Origin: Hansfordia pulvinata
Taxonomy: Eukaryota; Ascomycota; Sordariomycetes; Xylariales
Direction of reading: 5' to 3'
Assembly (NCBI GenBank): GCA_006538405.1
Contig: BJKQ01000001.1
Coordinates: 2,728,001-2,792,000, forward strand
DNA length: 64,000 nt
In this document: one piece after another, positions 1-10,908 of the stretch
How the letters are laid out: the number at the start of each line of letters is the position of its first letter
Position numbering within the stretch: position 1 is the first letter of the stretch
Notes under the pieces: model-generated
Told to the model about the DNA's origin: nothing
Databases searched by the model: none
The model's input: the letters and a program-made list of their open reading frames with translations, nothing else
Program-made: the position numbers and the translations under genes

Positions 1-1831
1 GGCGAGAGTCGGAGCGATCTCCACGGACACGGCGTATCTCAACCATTTAGGTACTACTCGTACGCCAGCGTACCCGTCGAAGTGAATGAAAGTGGTGATA
101 TCTGGGCACCAAGGTGATTCCAAGGCGAAGAGGAGGCTCCAGCTTCCCTCTGGATGTGAGTTGCGAGTACTTGTACCCGTACTGTTCGCATCCCCCCACT
201 CAGCCAACTAGATACCGCACTCGTATTCTCGTGTGTTTGTGCCAACAACCCCGCCAGGTCGAGCCATTTTTTTCGCCGGGCATTTTTGGCGGGGTAAATC
301 CCTAGGAGGGGCTGCCGAGGACCGGTGGGATGACGAAATGGCGCCTAAGAGCTCAACGACTGCGAGGCACCTTGGCTGCAACGCCTCACCATTGCGCATT
401 ACTCCGCAGAAGCACGTCTGACCGCGCCCTTCGGGGCCATTTGCGGGCGATGGGGCAGCCGCCAGGCTTGTGGCTCTTCTCTCGTATGCACACCTCGCGC
501 GTTGACATGTGGACAGGACACGGCTGTGGTGGAAGCAGCCGCGCTGCGCTGTGGTGTCGACTGGGATATATTGGCCCCGTTGCGTGATGGGTCTCCGGTG
601 TCATGCCGGGCGGGGTTGTTTGTTATTATCGAGACGGCAAAGGTCGGCTGGCGACCAACAGCGAAGCACCCGCGCCTCTCGCCAGCAGCGTGTCTGGTGC
701 CTTGGTAGGCGTCCGTGCCGAGCGCGGTGGGCTTCCAAGGTTGCAAAGAAAAGATTATGGTGGGGACCGAGAGATCGGCAGGCTTGCCTTTGTGCCTCTG
801 CAGCTCAGGGCGCGTTGGCATTGACCTCCTCCTCCGTTGTCATGCTTTGCCAGTGCAGTGCCGTGTCGTGCTTCCTCCTCAGAGCTATCGTATGGGTCCC
901 GTGGCCGCCCCCGCCGCCGCCCCCGTCCACTAACCGCCTCAGCTCGCCCGCCTTTGCTATGTCGGCAGCGGCTTGGAAGGCCGGTTCTTGCAAGCTTTCA
1001 TGCGCCCTCCTGCCCGCATCGGCGGCGAGGGGGAGGACATGTCGACAGCAGGGTGGTAGAGGGGGATTCGATAGGAAACGGACTGGTGTATTTGGCTGCT
1101 GCCGTTAAGGTCAAAGTCAAGTCGATGTTGACGTTGGGTCCTGGAGAAAAGGCATCGGCGGGCGCGTGTTGGGTGGTCCGCGAGAGAAGCCGAAACCGTG
1201 GAAAGAACAGACTCGCGGACCCCTCCTTTGCATGTTCTTGGGTGGTAGGTAGGTGGTAGGTAACGGTACGGGAACTCGCGCTATCGATACCGTTGCGCGC
1301 AGGTACCCTTTCCGCTGCTTTGCGTACAGATACTCGATTCCCCAGGGCTCGAGCAATATCCAACACCCAAAAGACCCGAGGGATGGCTGTTGAGAGCGGG
1401 CGCCTTAGCGTCTGGAGGCACGTGGATTGGGAAGGATGGTATCGGTACTCGCATCTCGGTTTCCAGGTCGGACCATCGACGCCCGTGTATGTACATCCAA
1501 AACGTAGCTGGAGCGACGCATTGGATGCGAACCCGAGCTCACGCCCACTTTCAGTGGAGGTCCGTTTTGCGGGCTAGGCGGCGCCGTCGAGTGCGAGTGG
1601 TACCTATACCTGGATCCAGGGAGATCGCCCACCACAGCCAGCCAGGCATACATGTAGGGCGGTACCTACATATCTGCTGACCGTCTGATCCGTCCCTCAT
1701 CATCATCAATATCACCAGTGCGACCTCGACTCGTCCGCTCTTCTCCTCCTCCTCCTCCTCAGTATTCTCTCCCAACCGCCAGGAGCGTTCTTGTTTTCTC
1801 ACCACCCTCGCCCACAGCAACCTCCTTCGCA
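1..1831. other. No gene recognised; upstream region of profilin
   Basis: Several overlapping open frames occur on both strands, but none shows a recognisable domain, signal peptide or intron structure. The last 100 bases are pyrimidine-rich (CCT/CTC repeats near 1744-1760), as is common in the 5' leader of highly expressed fungal genes. They probably form the promoter and 5' UTR of the profilin gene that follows. Confidence 0.5.
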
Positions 1832-2939
1832 ATGTCGTGGCAAGGTACGCCCCCCCTCCCGTCAGCATCACCATACCCCTCCCACCCCGCCTCCCTGCGA
1901 GACTGCAGGCTGCAGACCGCTGCAGCCGACGCAGACGAGAGACATGCGCCCACGGCCTCTCTCCCTCCGTGCTACCTCTGTTTCCTGCGCAATGTGTGCG
2001 TTGGCTGACTGATTGCTTTCACTGCAGCTTACGTCGACTCGAGGTGCGTACCTAATCGACCCCGCGATGTCCCACCCCACCACCATGCGCTTTCCAATCT
2101 CCCCGCCGCCTGACAACCTCACTATGACGCCCGTCCGCACCCGGCGCCACCGACATAACCACCGCCAGCCCCAACCCGCCGCCCTTTCGTTTTTGTATCT
2201 TCGCAGCCGGCCTCTCTCGTTCACGTCGCTAACGCTCTCTCGCCAGCCTCGTTGGCACCAAGCATGTGGACAAGGCCGCTATCATCAGCGCCGCTGGTGA
2301 CAGCACTTGGGCCGCCACCCCCGGCTTCCAGGTATTTGCCGGCCCTTTTCCCTTTGACCTTTTCGGCAACAATCCCTGTCATTGCCGTGTCGGAGCTGCT
2401 TCACCCCTGCGCGCAGCGGTATCGCATTGCGAGGGGATAAATAGCTCCGCCCACGGCGCCATAGGTGAACGGCCCGAGACACAGAGGCTGACCCGTGGCG
2501 TCGCGCCGTGATTATTACAGGTGAAGCCCGAGGAGGCCAAGGTCGTCTGCGACATCCTCTGCGGCGCCGCCGGTTGCGCCGACAAGGCGCAAGCCGAGGG
2601 TGTCTACATTAACGGGGAGCGATTCGTTGTCTTCAAGATTGAGGGCCGCAGTATCTATGGCCGCAAGGTGGGTTTCACTCCTCATATATCTCACCTACAG
2701 ACTCTGGGCACCGGGCGCTCCCCTCCGACCGTGTCCAGCCACACCGTCCAAGTCTCCAAGGTCCGTCTGCTGACCATAGGCCCGCTCGGGCTGCTCCGCT
2801 GCAGGGCAAAGAGGGCGTCTGCATCGTCAAGACGAAGCAGGCTATCCTGGTCAGCCACTACGACGAGAACATACAGGCCGGAAACTCGGCGGCGACTGTC
2901 GAGGCGCTGGCCGACTACCTGATCAACGCCGGGTACTAA
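1832..2939 (+). CDS. Profilin (actin monomer-binding protein)
   Basis: Five exons (1832-1844, 2028-2043, 2247-2331, 2521-2667, 2805-2939) with GT-AG junctions give a 131-residue protein, the normal size for fungal profilin. It starts MSWQAYVDSSLVGTKHVDKA, with the N-terminal Trp used for polyproline binding. It continues with AAIISAAGDSTWA, EGVYINGERFV and the C-terminal helix VEALADYLINAGY, all profilin hallmarks. Profilin binds G-actin, polyproline formin segments and PIP2, and feeds ATP-actin to growing filaments at the hyphal tip and septum. The first two coding exons are only 13 and 16 bases and were placed by splice phase and by restoring the conserved N-terminus. The reading frame is intact. 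Identification is firm; exact exon edges are inferred. Confidence 0.95.
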
Positions 2940-5180
2940 TTCAAATCGACCCTGGAGGATGAACTCTCGCAATGGATGTAAAGTGGTGGCCCTGGATGTC
3001 CGATATGAACTCGCTACGAACGATTACGACCTGGGTAGACAAACAATTCGGAGATTGTGACAGCGCGGATAGCCACGGGAGACATGTACCGAGCCTTGTC
3101 ATCTTCGGCTGCGGCAGCTTCGACGCCGGCTGTCATCCAACGAAATAGAATGACGCGTGTTTAGGAGAACGAACCCGCCGAAACCTACCCTTGCCGTTCG
3201 CTGCCCGTGAGGGGAGTTGCGCTTCACTATTGGCACACGAGTGATATCATGTCTATCCTTCTCTAGGTCCCGAGACAGACAGCATTTTGACTAGTTCAAC
3301 GCCGCCTGCCATCTTTGCTGCGGATGCTCAGCTGCTTCGCCCGATCCGAGCTTTCCGTCAGGCCGTAGACGAGCCACCGCGGTCAGGGCTTTTGCACTGC
3401 GGGATTAAAAAGGGCTGCAAGCATGGGGCTTAACCTGACCCGGCTCGTCAGCATTGCATACCTTGCTCGAAACCGCGGGTACCTCTCGATGCCATGAGAT
3501 TTTCATGAGATTGCAGCACATGTGACGAAGGTGGCCAGAACATGAGACTGAAAATACAGACTGAAGATAGTATCGGAGGTCACGAGACGGTAAGAGTCGA
3601 GCGAAGTCCAAATGCCACGGAGAAAAGGCTTACCATGAGGCCTTATCCGTGGTTTTCAAACCTGGGTTTGTCGTTCATGGCCTCTGCCGTTTAATTTGGA
3701 GCAGACCGGCCCGTATTTGAGGAATGCGCCGAGCGCAGTGTCTACAGATCGAAACATGCCCCTTTCGATGGCAGAAAAGGTGGTGTTTCTGGGAGTGGCC
3801 ATATCTTTGTCCTTGGCAAGGGAAAGCATCGGGTTTCTCTCACTCCCGTCTGGTCCCGTTCACTGCTCTCAGCTGCAACCATCTGCAGAGAAAACATCAA
3901 CGCATGTTCCGCGTGGGAAGCACTCGGGGAAGATTGCGAAGTGGACGCCCTTGGCCGCCTCGAGCCGAACAGCCTCTCAATCTCTGCTAGGCGGTAGGAG
4001 GGGCCTTCAAGGGAGCTGGGCAACCAACAAGAAGGGACGGAGCTCGAACGCCCGCGCGATGTGGTCTGAAGAATCCCAGTGTATTCTTCCCTATCATTGC
4101 GGAGGCTCCGTGCTCCAGAACCGGTTACTGAATGACCAGCGGATACCGCATTGCAGCATGCTTGACAGGCTGGCGTCTGTCGCTTTTGCGGTCTGGCAAT
4201 GATCGGAAGCGCATGAAGCGCATGCCGAATCGTTTCGCGCACCATATATACCACACTGGACACTCTTCCAGGCTCCTAGTTATCGCGGCCATGTTCAACG
4301 TCAGCGTGCCCCTGGAAGTGCTTGATCTGTCAGAGGGCCGCCACGCAGTACCGGGTACGCGAGCAAGAGGTCCAAAGTCGGACAGGTGGCGGCTCAGCCC
4401 ATCCACGCCCGCCCCCGGGTGGCAAAACTCGACTTGACTGTGTCCGCCGCCATGAGAGACTCGCAGGCGAGAACACACACCCCAGGCAAGAAGACCGCCC
4501 AGCCATGTGTCATGGAGGCTAATACTTGCAGGTCAGGCTCTCATGTTTCTCGTTGGAGTCGTTCCTTCGCGCTTTCGACGCGTCTGGCGGGCTGTGGCCT
4601 TGAATACCTGGAGAGCGGCCATGAGAAGGCAGACGCGAGGGGAACGAGCAGCTGCGATTTGCTGTTGGGGGTCAATGCGGGTCGACATGGCGAGAGGGGA
4701 AATCAGCGACTCCCGATCGCCAGTAAGGTCTTGATGGCGGCAACAGAAGACGCGGGCAGCCAGGAGGGAGAAAGGACCCGACCCAAATGGCAAACCGGGG
4801 TCTGATAGGCAATGGCTGCTGAGTATCCGTCCATCCACCCATAATAAGATAAGCTGAGTCGAAATCCGGCCCTGGCCACCTCTGTCCTTTAATGAGCACC
4901 GGGCTGAACAAGCATGCCTGTCAGGGCTGAACATCCCGGCAAGGAACTGCCCCAGCTTGAGGCGACTCGCTCAGCAGTTGCCTCCGATTGCAAGCCCATA
5001 TATGGGCAGCAATTTGGCACATGGCCGTGGCATGACGGACAGCAGAAATGGTCTAAAAGAGCCCGCGCTTCCGGGCTACAAATGAAGAGAAACGCTGCGC
5101 CTCATCTTCCGCCCCATCTTGTACCCCGTCCACATTGACCTCGTTACCATCCGAGATTGATTAGTCCTGAAGCTGCTACA
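2940..5180. other. Intergenic, no gene recognised
   Basis: Open frames of about 170 codons lie here on both strands (for example 3696-4202 on plus, 3742-4263 on minus). They overlap one another, lack recognisable domains and show no clear splice structure. The proximal part of the region should hold the 3' UTR of profilin and the distal part the promoter of the secreted-protein gene at 5181. Confidence 0.45.
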
Positions 5181-5618
5181 ATGAGGGCTCACTGGCTCGT
5201 TCTCTCCCTCTTTTCTGCGCTCGCCGCCGCCGACATCACTATTCATCCCACCGAAGTCGGCAGGTCCTTTACTCTGCCCGCGAATTTTGTCGTCTATAGC
5301 GGCCGACCAATTGAGCTGCGCGGGTGGGCCCCGGATTTTGAGTGGGAGTTCGACCTGACCGACCAAGAGGAGTCCTACATGGTCTCCAGTAGTGACGGGG
5401 ACCTAGATCATTTGAAAACATATGCAGAAATCGCTGAGGATGCTTATTCGAAGGGTATTCCATTGGACAATGTGTACATCCCCCCCACTACCAAGAAGGG
5501 GATATGGTTTTGGACAGTCTTCAACGAGCGCAACTTCAGAAAATGGTCTCAACACATGGGGCATTACGAGAACTGGGCTGTGGTCAAAGAGCACCGGGTT
5601 CCGGGCTCTAGTCATTAA
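5181..5618 (+). CDS. Small secreted protein of unknown function
   Basis: A single-exon frame of 145 residues. The ATG at 5181 is chosen because it places a signal peptide at the N-terminus (MRAHWLVLSLFSALAAADIT, cleavage probably after AAA). The mature chain is acidic, rich in Trp, Tyr and Phe, and has no cysteine, which is unlike typical disulfide-stabilised fungal effectors. A cluster near the C-terminus (GIWFWTVFNERNFRKWSQHM) is strongly aromatic. No family was recognised. It is followed by about 450 bases of non-coding DNA and then the convergent end of the dehydratase gene. It may be an extracellular protein or the conserved part of a longer gene; no plausible downstream exon was found. 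Confidence 0.55.
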   Translation: MRAHWLVLSLFSALAAADITIHPTEVGRSFTLPANFVVYSGRPIELRGWAPDFEWEFDLTDQEESYMVSSSDGDLDHLKTYAEIAEDAYSKGIPLDNVYIPPTTKKGIWFWTVFNERNFRKWSQHMGHYENWAVVKEHRVPGSSH

Positions 5619-6075
5619 CATGGCCATCTCATATGCACATATGTGCAGGTCGGAGGACGGAACACGGAACGCCTACATAGCAGATATGAAAAATGGTTCG
5701 TGCAGGTCAGATCAGCATGGATGAATCAAATGACTGCACGTCATGAGGCTCACTACATCACTATGTACCTATCTCCTTACCTATTCCTTTAGCTAGGTAC
5801 ATATCTAGGTACATACCCGAATACCTACAGCCTACGCCCCATACAACTCGCAGCGAAAGCCGGGTCGAGTGTTCCAACCAGCTTCGAATTCAACATGCCT
5901 TTGTGACGGAGCACCAGTCATGTCCCATTTATTGACACCACGAAAAAAGGTGGAGAAAGAGAAAGAGAAAGATAGACATAAGGAGAGAGAGAGAGAGAAA
6001 ACGCATCCCATCCACTGAATCGCTTCAGTACAAGTTCACCTAGCCAAGTCAGGTATCTAGGCAGACCGCATAAGC
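5619..6075. other. Intergenic; TAGGTAC motifs and GA-rich tract
   Basis: Lies between convergent genes. Positions 5760-5830 hold a cluster of ACCTA/TAGGTAC motifs, and 5951-6000 is a purine tract (AGAAAG and GAGA repeats). No coding potential was seen. It probably contains both 3' UTRs. Confidence 0.5.
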
Positions 6076-7444
6076 TCAAGGCTTTTGGGCAAAGAGCCGA
6101 TGCGACGGGATGCGCTTCACGCCCGGGTTGAGCTCCAGCCCGAACCCCGGGCGGTCGAGGCTGGAGACGTCGAGGAACCCGCGGTGGGGCATGGGCTCGT
6201 TGGTAAAGAGGCTGCCGAAGACGGGCAGGATGGAGCGGCCGTCGGGGCTGGCGGCGACGTACTCCTGGTAGGGCGCGTTGATCTGGGAGAAGGCAAAGTG
6301 ATAGCTGTAAGGCCCGCTGGCGTGGGGCACGACGGGCACGTCGTAGGCGGCGGCGAGGCTCGAGATCTTAAGCAGCTCCGTCAAGCCGCCGCACCAGGTC
6401 ACGTCAGGCTGCAGAACGTCGACGTTACGGCCCTCGACCAGCTTGCGCATCCCGTACCGCGAGTACTCGTGCTCGCCGTGCGTGAACTTGACCGTCGGGT
6501 GCGCCCGCTTAAGCAGCGCGTAGCCGTCAAAGTCGTCGGGCGACAGCGGCTCCTCCCACCAGTCGACCTCGAGCCCCTCCTTGACCGAGGCCGCCACCAG
6601 CTCGATGCAGTACGGCACGTCCAGGGACATGTAACAATCAACGCGCAGCGGGAAGTCGCCGACGGCCTCGCGGTGCTTGGCTATGAAGGCCAGGTTCTTC
6701 TTCAGGCCGGCCTGGCCCTCGCTGGGCCCGAACGGCAGGGCAATCTTGCCGGCGATGAAGCCCAGCTCCTTGATGCTGGCCGGTTGGGGGCCCGTGCAGT
6801 AGAACTCCAGCCTCTCCTTGGTGGCGCCGCCTATAAGCTTATAAACAGGCTCCTTGCGGATCTTGCCAACGAGGTCCCACAGGGCCAGGTCGATGGCGGA
6901 GATGACGGCCAGGGCAAGGCCCTTGCGGCCGTAGTACAAGGAGCCGCGATACATGAGCTCCCATATGTTGTTGGTGTCGCGGGGGTCTGTGCCTGGCTGT
7001 CAGCTTGGGACCGCAGCCGAAGACGTGCCCAATAAGCGTGAACGCTTTGCACACCCAAGGGTCTCACACTCACCGGCACCTATAAAGAACCTCTCAAAGT
7101 GGTTGTGAGCAAGCCAGCAGGCGGGGACGCCGCCAAAGCCTGTCGCGAAGCCCACAGTGCCGTCGGTGGCCTCGATCTCGACAAAGAGAGACCCGAGGGC
7201 GTTGACGCCCCAGCTGGTTCTAGACCCGCGATACTTCTCCCATCGCGACATCGGCGTCGCGATGTCGCTGTCGATGAGCCAGTGGCCGGCGTCCACCTAG
7301 TAAACCGGACAGTCAGTCAACCTCCTCGTCGTGGTTGTCGGCGCCCGGAGGAAGAAACGTTACACGTACATTGTGGTAATCGCCTCCGCTACCCTTTTCG
7401 TCAATGAGGAACGTCCTCAGCTCCTTGATCTTGGGAAAGTCCAT
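6076..7444 (-). CDS. L-rhamnonate dehydratase-like enolase-superfamily enzyme
   Basis: Three exons (7444-7370, 7296-7074, 6986-6076) encode 402 residues, matching the length of RhmD/LraC-type L-rhamnonate dehydratases. The start MDFPKIKELRTFLID followed by GGDYHN and DSDIATPMSRW is the characteristic N-terminus of that family. The C-terminal TIM barrel carries the expected metal ligands: Asp in LRVDCYMS (about residue 216), Glu in DWWEEPLSP (about 244), Glu in THGEHEYS (about 271) and the catalytic His in VVPHASGPYSYHF (about 321). Enzymes of this family dehydrate L-rhamnonate to 2-keto-3-deoxy-L-rhamnonate using Mg2+. A close sugar acid is an alternative substrate. It is divergently transcribed from the sugar transporter at 7968, suggesting co-regulation. 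The reading frame is intact. Confidence 0.88.
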
Positions 7445-7967
7445 GATGAATCTCATGCGCTGACTGGCGTTGAGCATAGCCCAGTCCAAGAACTCGAAAG
7501 CCCTCTTATCATCGAGCATCCACGCCCGCAGTAAGATCGGGCCGCGTCTCCACCGGCTTACACCGGAGCGGGCACGACCCCCCGGTTTTTCGGCACAAGA
7601 TGGTGCCGGAGACGGCCCGCAAGGCGCACGAACCCCTCTGCTGAAGACCACAGGCGGATGGAACTAGCTGGCACTTTGCAATCCCTTGCCGGGGGCCACC
7701 CGCACTTCTACATGGGACATTACTCAGTCCGCCACCGCCGGAATCCGGGGCAATGTTCAGTTCCAACAACCCAGGGCCCCGATGTCAGGTGAGCACGTGG
7801 GCATCTATCTCTTGTGCAGGGACGCCCAGATCCGCGCGGCGGCTGGGGAATCCGGGGTTGTGGGGATAAGTGTGGGCCGATTCCCACTACTTAATCTTTT
7901 GGCTCGCAGCATCGAGACAACCCGGTGGCGTGCCAGTGTTGCAGTTTGATCTCATCTGTCACGGAAA
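7445..7967. promoter_or_regulatory. Divergent promoter between dehydratase and transporter
   Basis: The 523 bases between two start codons facing away from each other. The 11-mer GGAATCCGGGG occurs twice on the plus strand, at 7740-7750 and 7847-7857. The first copy lies in a perfect palindrome CCGGAATCCGG (7738-7748). CGG-containing inverted repeats are the usual target shape of Zn2Cys6 regulators, and such a regulator is encoded nearby at 10909. Binding is inferred, not shown. Confidence 0.45.
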
Positions 7968-10008
7968 ATGCTTTGGAAGCACGAGTTTCGAGGAACGGCC
8001 CTCGTGGCCGCCATCACGGGTGAGGAGGTCCTCCCTACTTCCCCCGTCTGCGCGTGCAGGCCCCAGCACGCCACTTTGCCGACTAACACGCTGCAGCATG
8101 CACTTGCCAGGGGTTTGTGGTCTTTGGATATGACCAAGGTAAGTCTACTCGTACTCCGAGCAGCAGTAGACGGGCAGGCTGACCATGGTACAGGTGTCAT
8201 GAGTGGCATCATCGGCGCTGACAACGCGTTTGGCCGGTACTTCGGCAACCCTGACGCCAACTCACAGGGCAACATCACTGCGCTGTTCGACGTGCGTCTC
8301 CCACCGCACTCTGCCATTATGTTGTCTAACCTTCCAACTAGATCGGGGCGGTCGCTGGGGCCATTGCGAGCTACCTTATCGGAGAGAAGCTGGGGCGAAG
8401 GCGGATGTTGATGCTCGCCGGGGCTGTCCTCATCATCGGCACGGTCATCCTGGCCGCTTCAACCACCGTGGCTCAGTTGATCGCCGGGAGGATCATCACC
8501 GGAGTTGTGAGTACAAGCCGGCGACAGGAGGGACTGGCGCTGTGCCCGAAGCTGACAGGAATAGGGCATGGGCATCAACTGTGCCACGTCGCCGATCTAT
8601 CTCGGAGAGTGTTGCCCCCCGAAGCGGCGCGGGGCCATTCTTTCGGTGCAGGGCCTCGTGTCCATCTCGGGCATGCTTTTGGGTCAGTGTCTTGAGTCTT
8701 GCGCCCCTAATATGGCTGGATATGTTACTGACCAGGCGTTCGCCGCGCAGCTTATTGGCTCGATTACGGCACTAGCATGTACGATTCCGACTTCCAATGG
8801 CGATTCCCGCTGGCCTTCCAAGGACTCTTCGCCGTGTGTTTGGTCCTTCAAGTCATTGGCCTCCCCGAGTCGCCGCGATGGCTCGTCATGAAAGATCGTG
8901 GGCAAGAAGCTCAGGCGGTCATCTCGGCCTTGCACGACCTCCCCGAAGATAGCCCCGAAGTCCAACTGTCGCTCCAGGAGATATACACGGCGCAGGAGAT
9001 GGTATCGAGCGGGGGTCCACTCAGCTACAAGGAGCTGTTCAGCGGGGGCAAGCTGCAGAACTGGCGACGAACGACCCTGACAGTGTTGATCATGGTCATG
9101 CAGCAGTTCACGGGGGCCAACATGATGTGAGTCGGCCGTTGCCGCTTGTCGCTTGTCGCTTGTCGCTTGTCGCTTGTCGCTTGCCGCTTGCCGCTTGCCG
9201 CTTACTGCTTCGCTTCGCATGGTACTGACTTGCCGCCCAGAAACTACTACGCCCCGGTCGTGTACCAGGGGACCATGAAAGTGTCGCGGGAGACGGCCCT
9301 CATCTTTGGGGGCTGCACTGCAGTGACGTACCTGGTGGGATCGGTCATTGCCCTCTTCACCACCGACTACTTTGGACGGCGACTGGTGCTCATGTGGTCG
9401 TCGGCCGGGCTGTGCATGTGTTTCGTCGTTGCCACCATCCTGCTCTCGTTCGACTCGATCAACTTGGCATACGGAGCCGTCGCCATGGTGTTCTTGTTCC
9501 AGACGTTCCTGGGCATCGGGTGGCACCCTATCGCTTGGTTCTACCCGGCCGAGATCAACACGACGCGCCTCCGAGGCCGAGCAGCGGCTTTGACCGCAGC
9601 AGCCAACTGGATGACGACGTTTGTGGTGGTCAAGATCACGCCGATAGCCATCGGTAAGTGCCAAGAGAACCCCCGCTCCCGCTGCAGAGGACAAGCGATG
9701 TGCTGCCCCTGGGCACATTACCTGCCACATCAGCTTGCTGACGACTCCCGACAGCAAACCTCGGGTACAAGACGTTCATCATATTTGCCGTCCTCAACGC
9801 CCTCTGGATCCCCATCATCTACTGTTTCTTTCCCGAGACCAAGGGCCTTTCTCTGGAAGATATCGACCACATCTTCGAGAAGGGCGGCATTACCGGCGGG
9901 GTCTTCTCGTCCCCGGGGGGCCGCACGGTCGTTCCCCACCAACACCGCCAGCAGGTTGGGCTGGAGATTGAAGGCAAGGCAGGGTCTGTTGCCCATGTGG
10001 AAGGCTGA
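7968..10008 (+). CDS. MFS sugar transporter (hexose/pentose/rhamnose-type)
   Basis: Eight exons (7968-8019, 8097-8138, 8194-8291, 8342-8506, 8565-8682, 8751-9126, 9241-9653, 9755-10008) give 505 residues in one intact frame, the normal size for a 12-helix fungal sugar porter. Family signatures are VVFGYDQGVMSG in helix 1, EKLGRRRML after helix 2, ATSPIYLGECCPPKRRG in helix 4, PESPRWLVMKDRG before the central loop, QQFTGANMINYYAP in helix 7, DYFGRRLVLM, and the terminal PETKGLSLEDIDHIF. It should sit in the plasma membrane and import a monosaccharide by proton symport. Its head-to-head position with the rhamnonate-dehydratase-like gene suggests that the sugar or sugar acid of that pathway is the substrate. 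Intron 6 is a heptanucleotide tandem repeat. Confidence 0.92.
9141..9203. repeat. Heptanucleotide tandem repeat inside a transporter intron
   Basis: Nine perfect or near-perfect units of G(T/C)CGCTT stand in a row (one GCC unit, five GTC units, three GCC units), followed by a degenerate ACTGCTT. The array fills most of the 114-bp intron between exons 6 and 7 of the sugar transporter, leaving the donor GTGAGT and acceptor CCCAG intact. Confidence 0.9.
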
Positions 10009-10908
10009 TGCGCTGCGTGCGTGTCGTGCCATTGGGGTGCCGGACTGCGCTGTCGTCGGGTGGTGAATGTTTGTTCCCGTGGTGGGAGGGACTGCAAGGA
10101 TTCTCTGTGGTAATCGCGAGCCTAGATACCTTAGGTAAACCAGCAGATCATCGTGTGTTGGAGGTTTGAAGCATGAGAGGGAGGTGATCGAAGTTAACTT
10201 AGTGGCCGAGTTCGTGATGGCGGTGCCCGTCGGTCAGGCAATTTCGATTTGTTCATATGAACGCGTGTCTGGAAGATCTCCCCAATGTGAACGAGGGCTG
10301 TGTCTTCGCCTTCGCCTTCCCACGGTACCTACTTCCTGCCTTATGTAACGGTCCATCCCGTCTCGGGTATCGTACAAGCCATGTACTTTTTACCTCCCAG
10401 GTGCGAACCTAGCAACCCATAAATGTTCATGTAAGGTACCTAGGTAATTACTTACCAACGGGCATGCGTTCTTTTGACGTTGACGTTCGTCGCTCCTTCT
10501 CAGATCACAGTCTGGCGACGTGCCTTCCGTCATCATGCTGGTGCTCGTGTCCACGGAAACGACTCGAGTCACAGGCCCCCTCACGGGGGATTGCAGCCCG
10601 AGGCCAGGGGGCCGGCACGCCTGGGGCAGGCTCTGGGCCCCGACGGCGTCTGACCACAGCGCGCTATAGACGGCACTAGCACCCTCTGAGCTACCTGTCA
10701 CCCCTGTATCCATCCATCGATGCATCCAATTCCGTGCCTTCCCCATCCCCACGGGGTCGCCGCACATTTCCATGGAGCTAATCCACAGCCTCCCCGTTCC
10801 CACCTGAGATCTCAACACCGTACCGTACCTCTATCTACCTCTATCCGCCGGAGTTCACTGCGCCCTGCATCGCGCAACTTCTGGGCATACCTACTAGGTA
10901 CCTTTATC
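10009..10908. other. Intergenic; promoter of the Zn2Cys6 regulator
   Basis: No gene is recognised. The stretch holds several palindromic GGTACCTA elements (near 10330, 10434-10445 and 10893-10902, the last just upstream of the regulator's ATG). It must contain the transporter 3' UTR and the regulator's promoter. Confidence 0.45.

Noticed and set aside
3696..4263. Frames of 168 and 173 codons on opposite strands
   Set aside because: They fully overlap, and neither has domain or splice support.
6085..7035. Plus-strand open frame of 316 codons
   Set aside because: It is the antisense shadow of the dehydratase coding exon; GC-rich third positions keep the opposite frame open.
9141..9203. Heptamer array considered as a CRISPR-like array
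   Set aside because: There are no spacers; units are contiguous and lie inside a eukaryotic intron.
8684..9757. Minus-strand open frame of 357 codons
   Set aside because: Antisense of the sugar transporter, running through an intron and the heptamer repeat.
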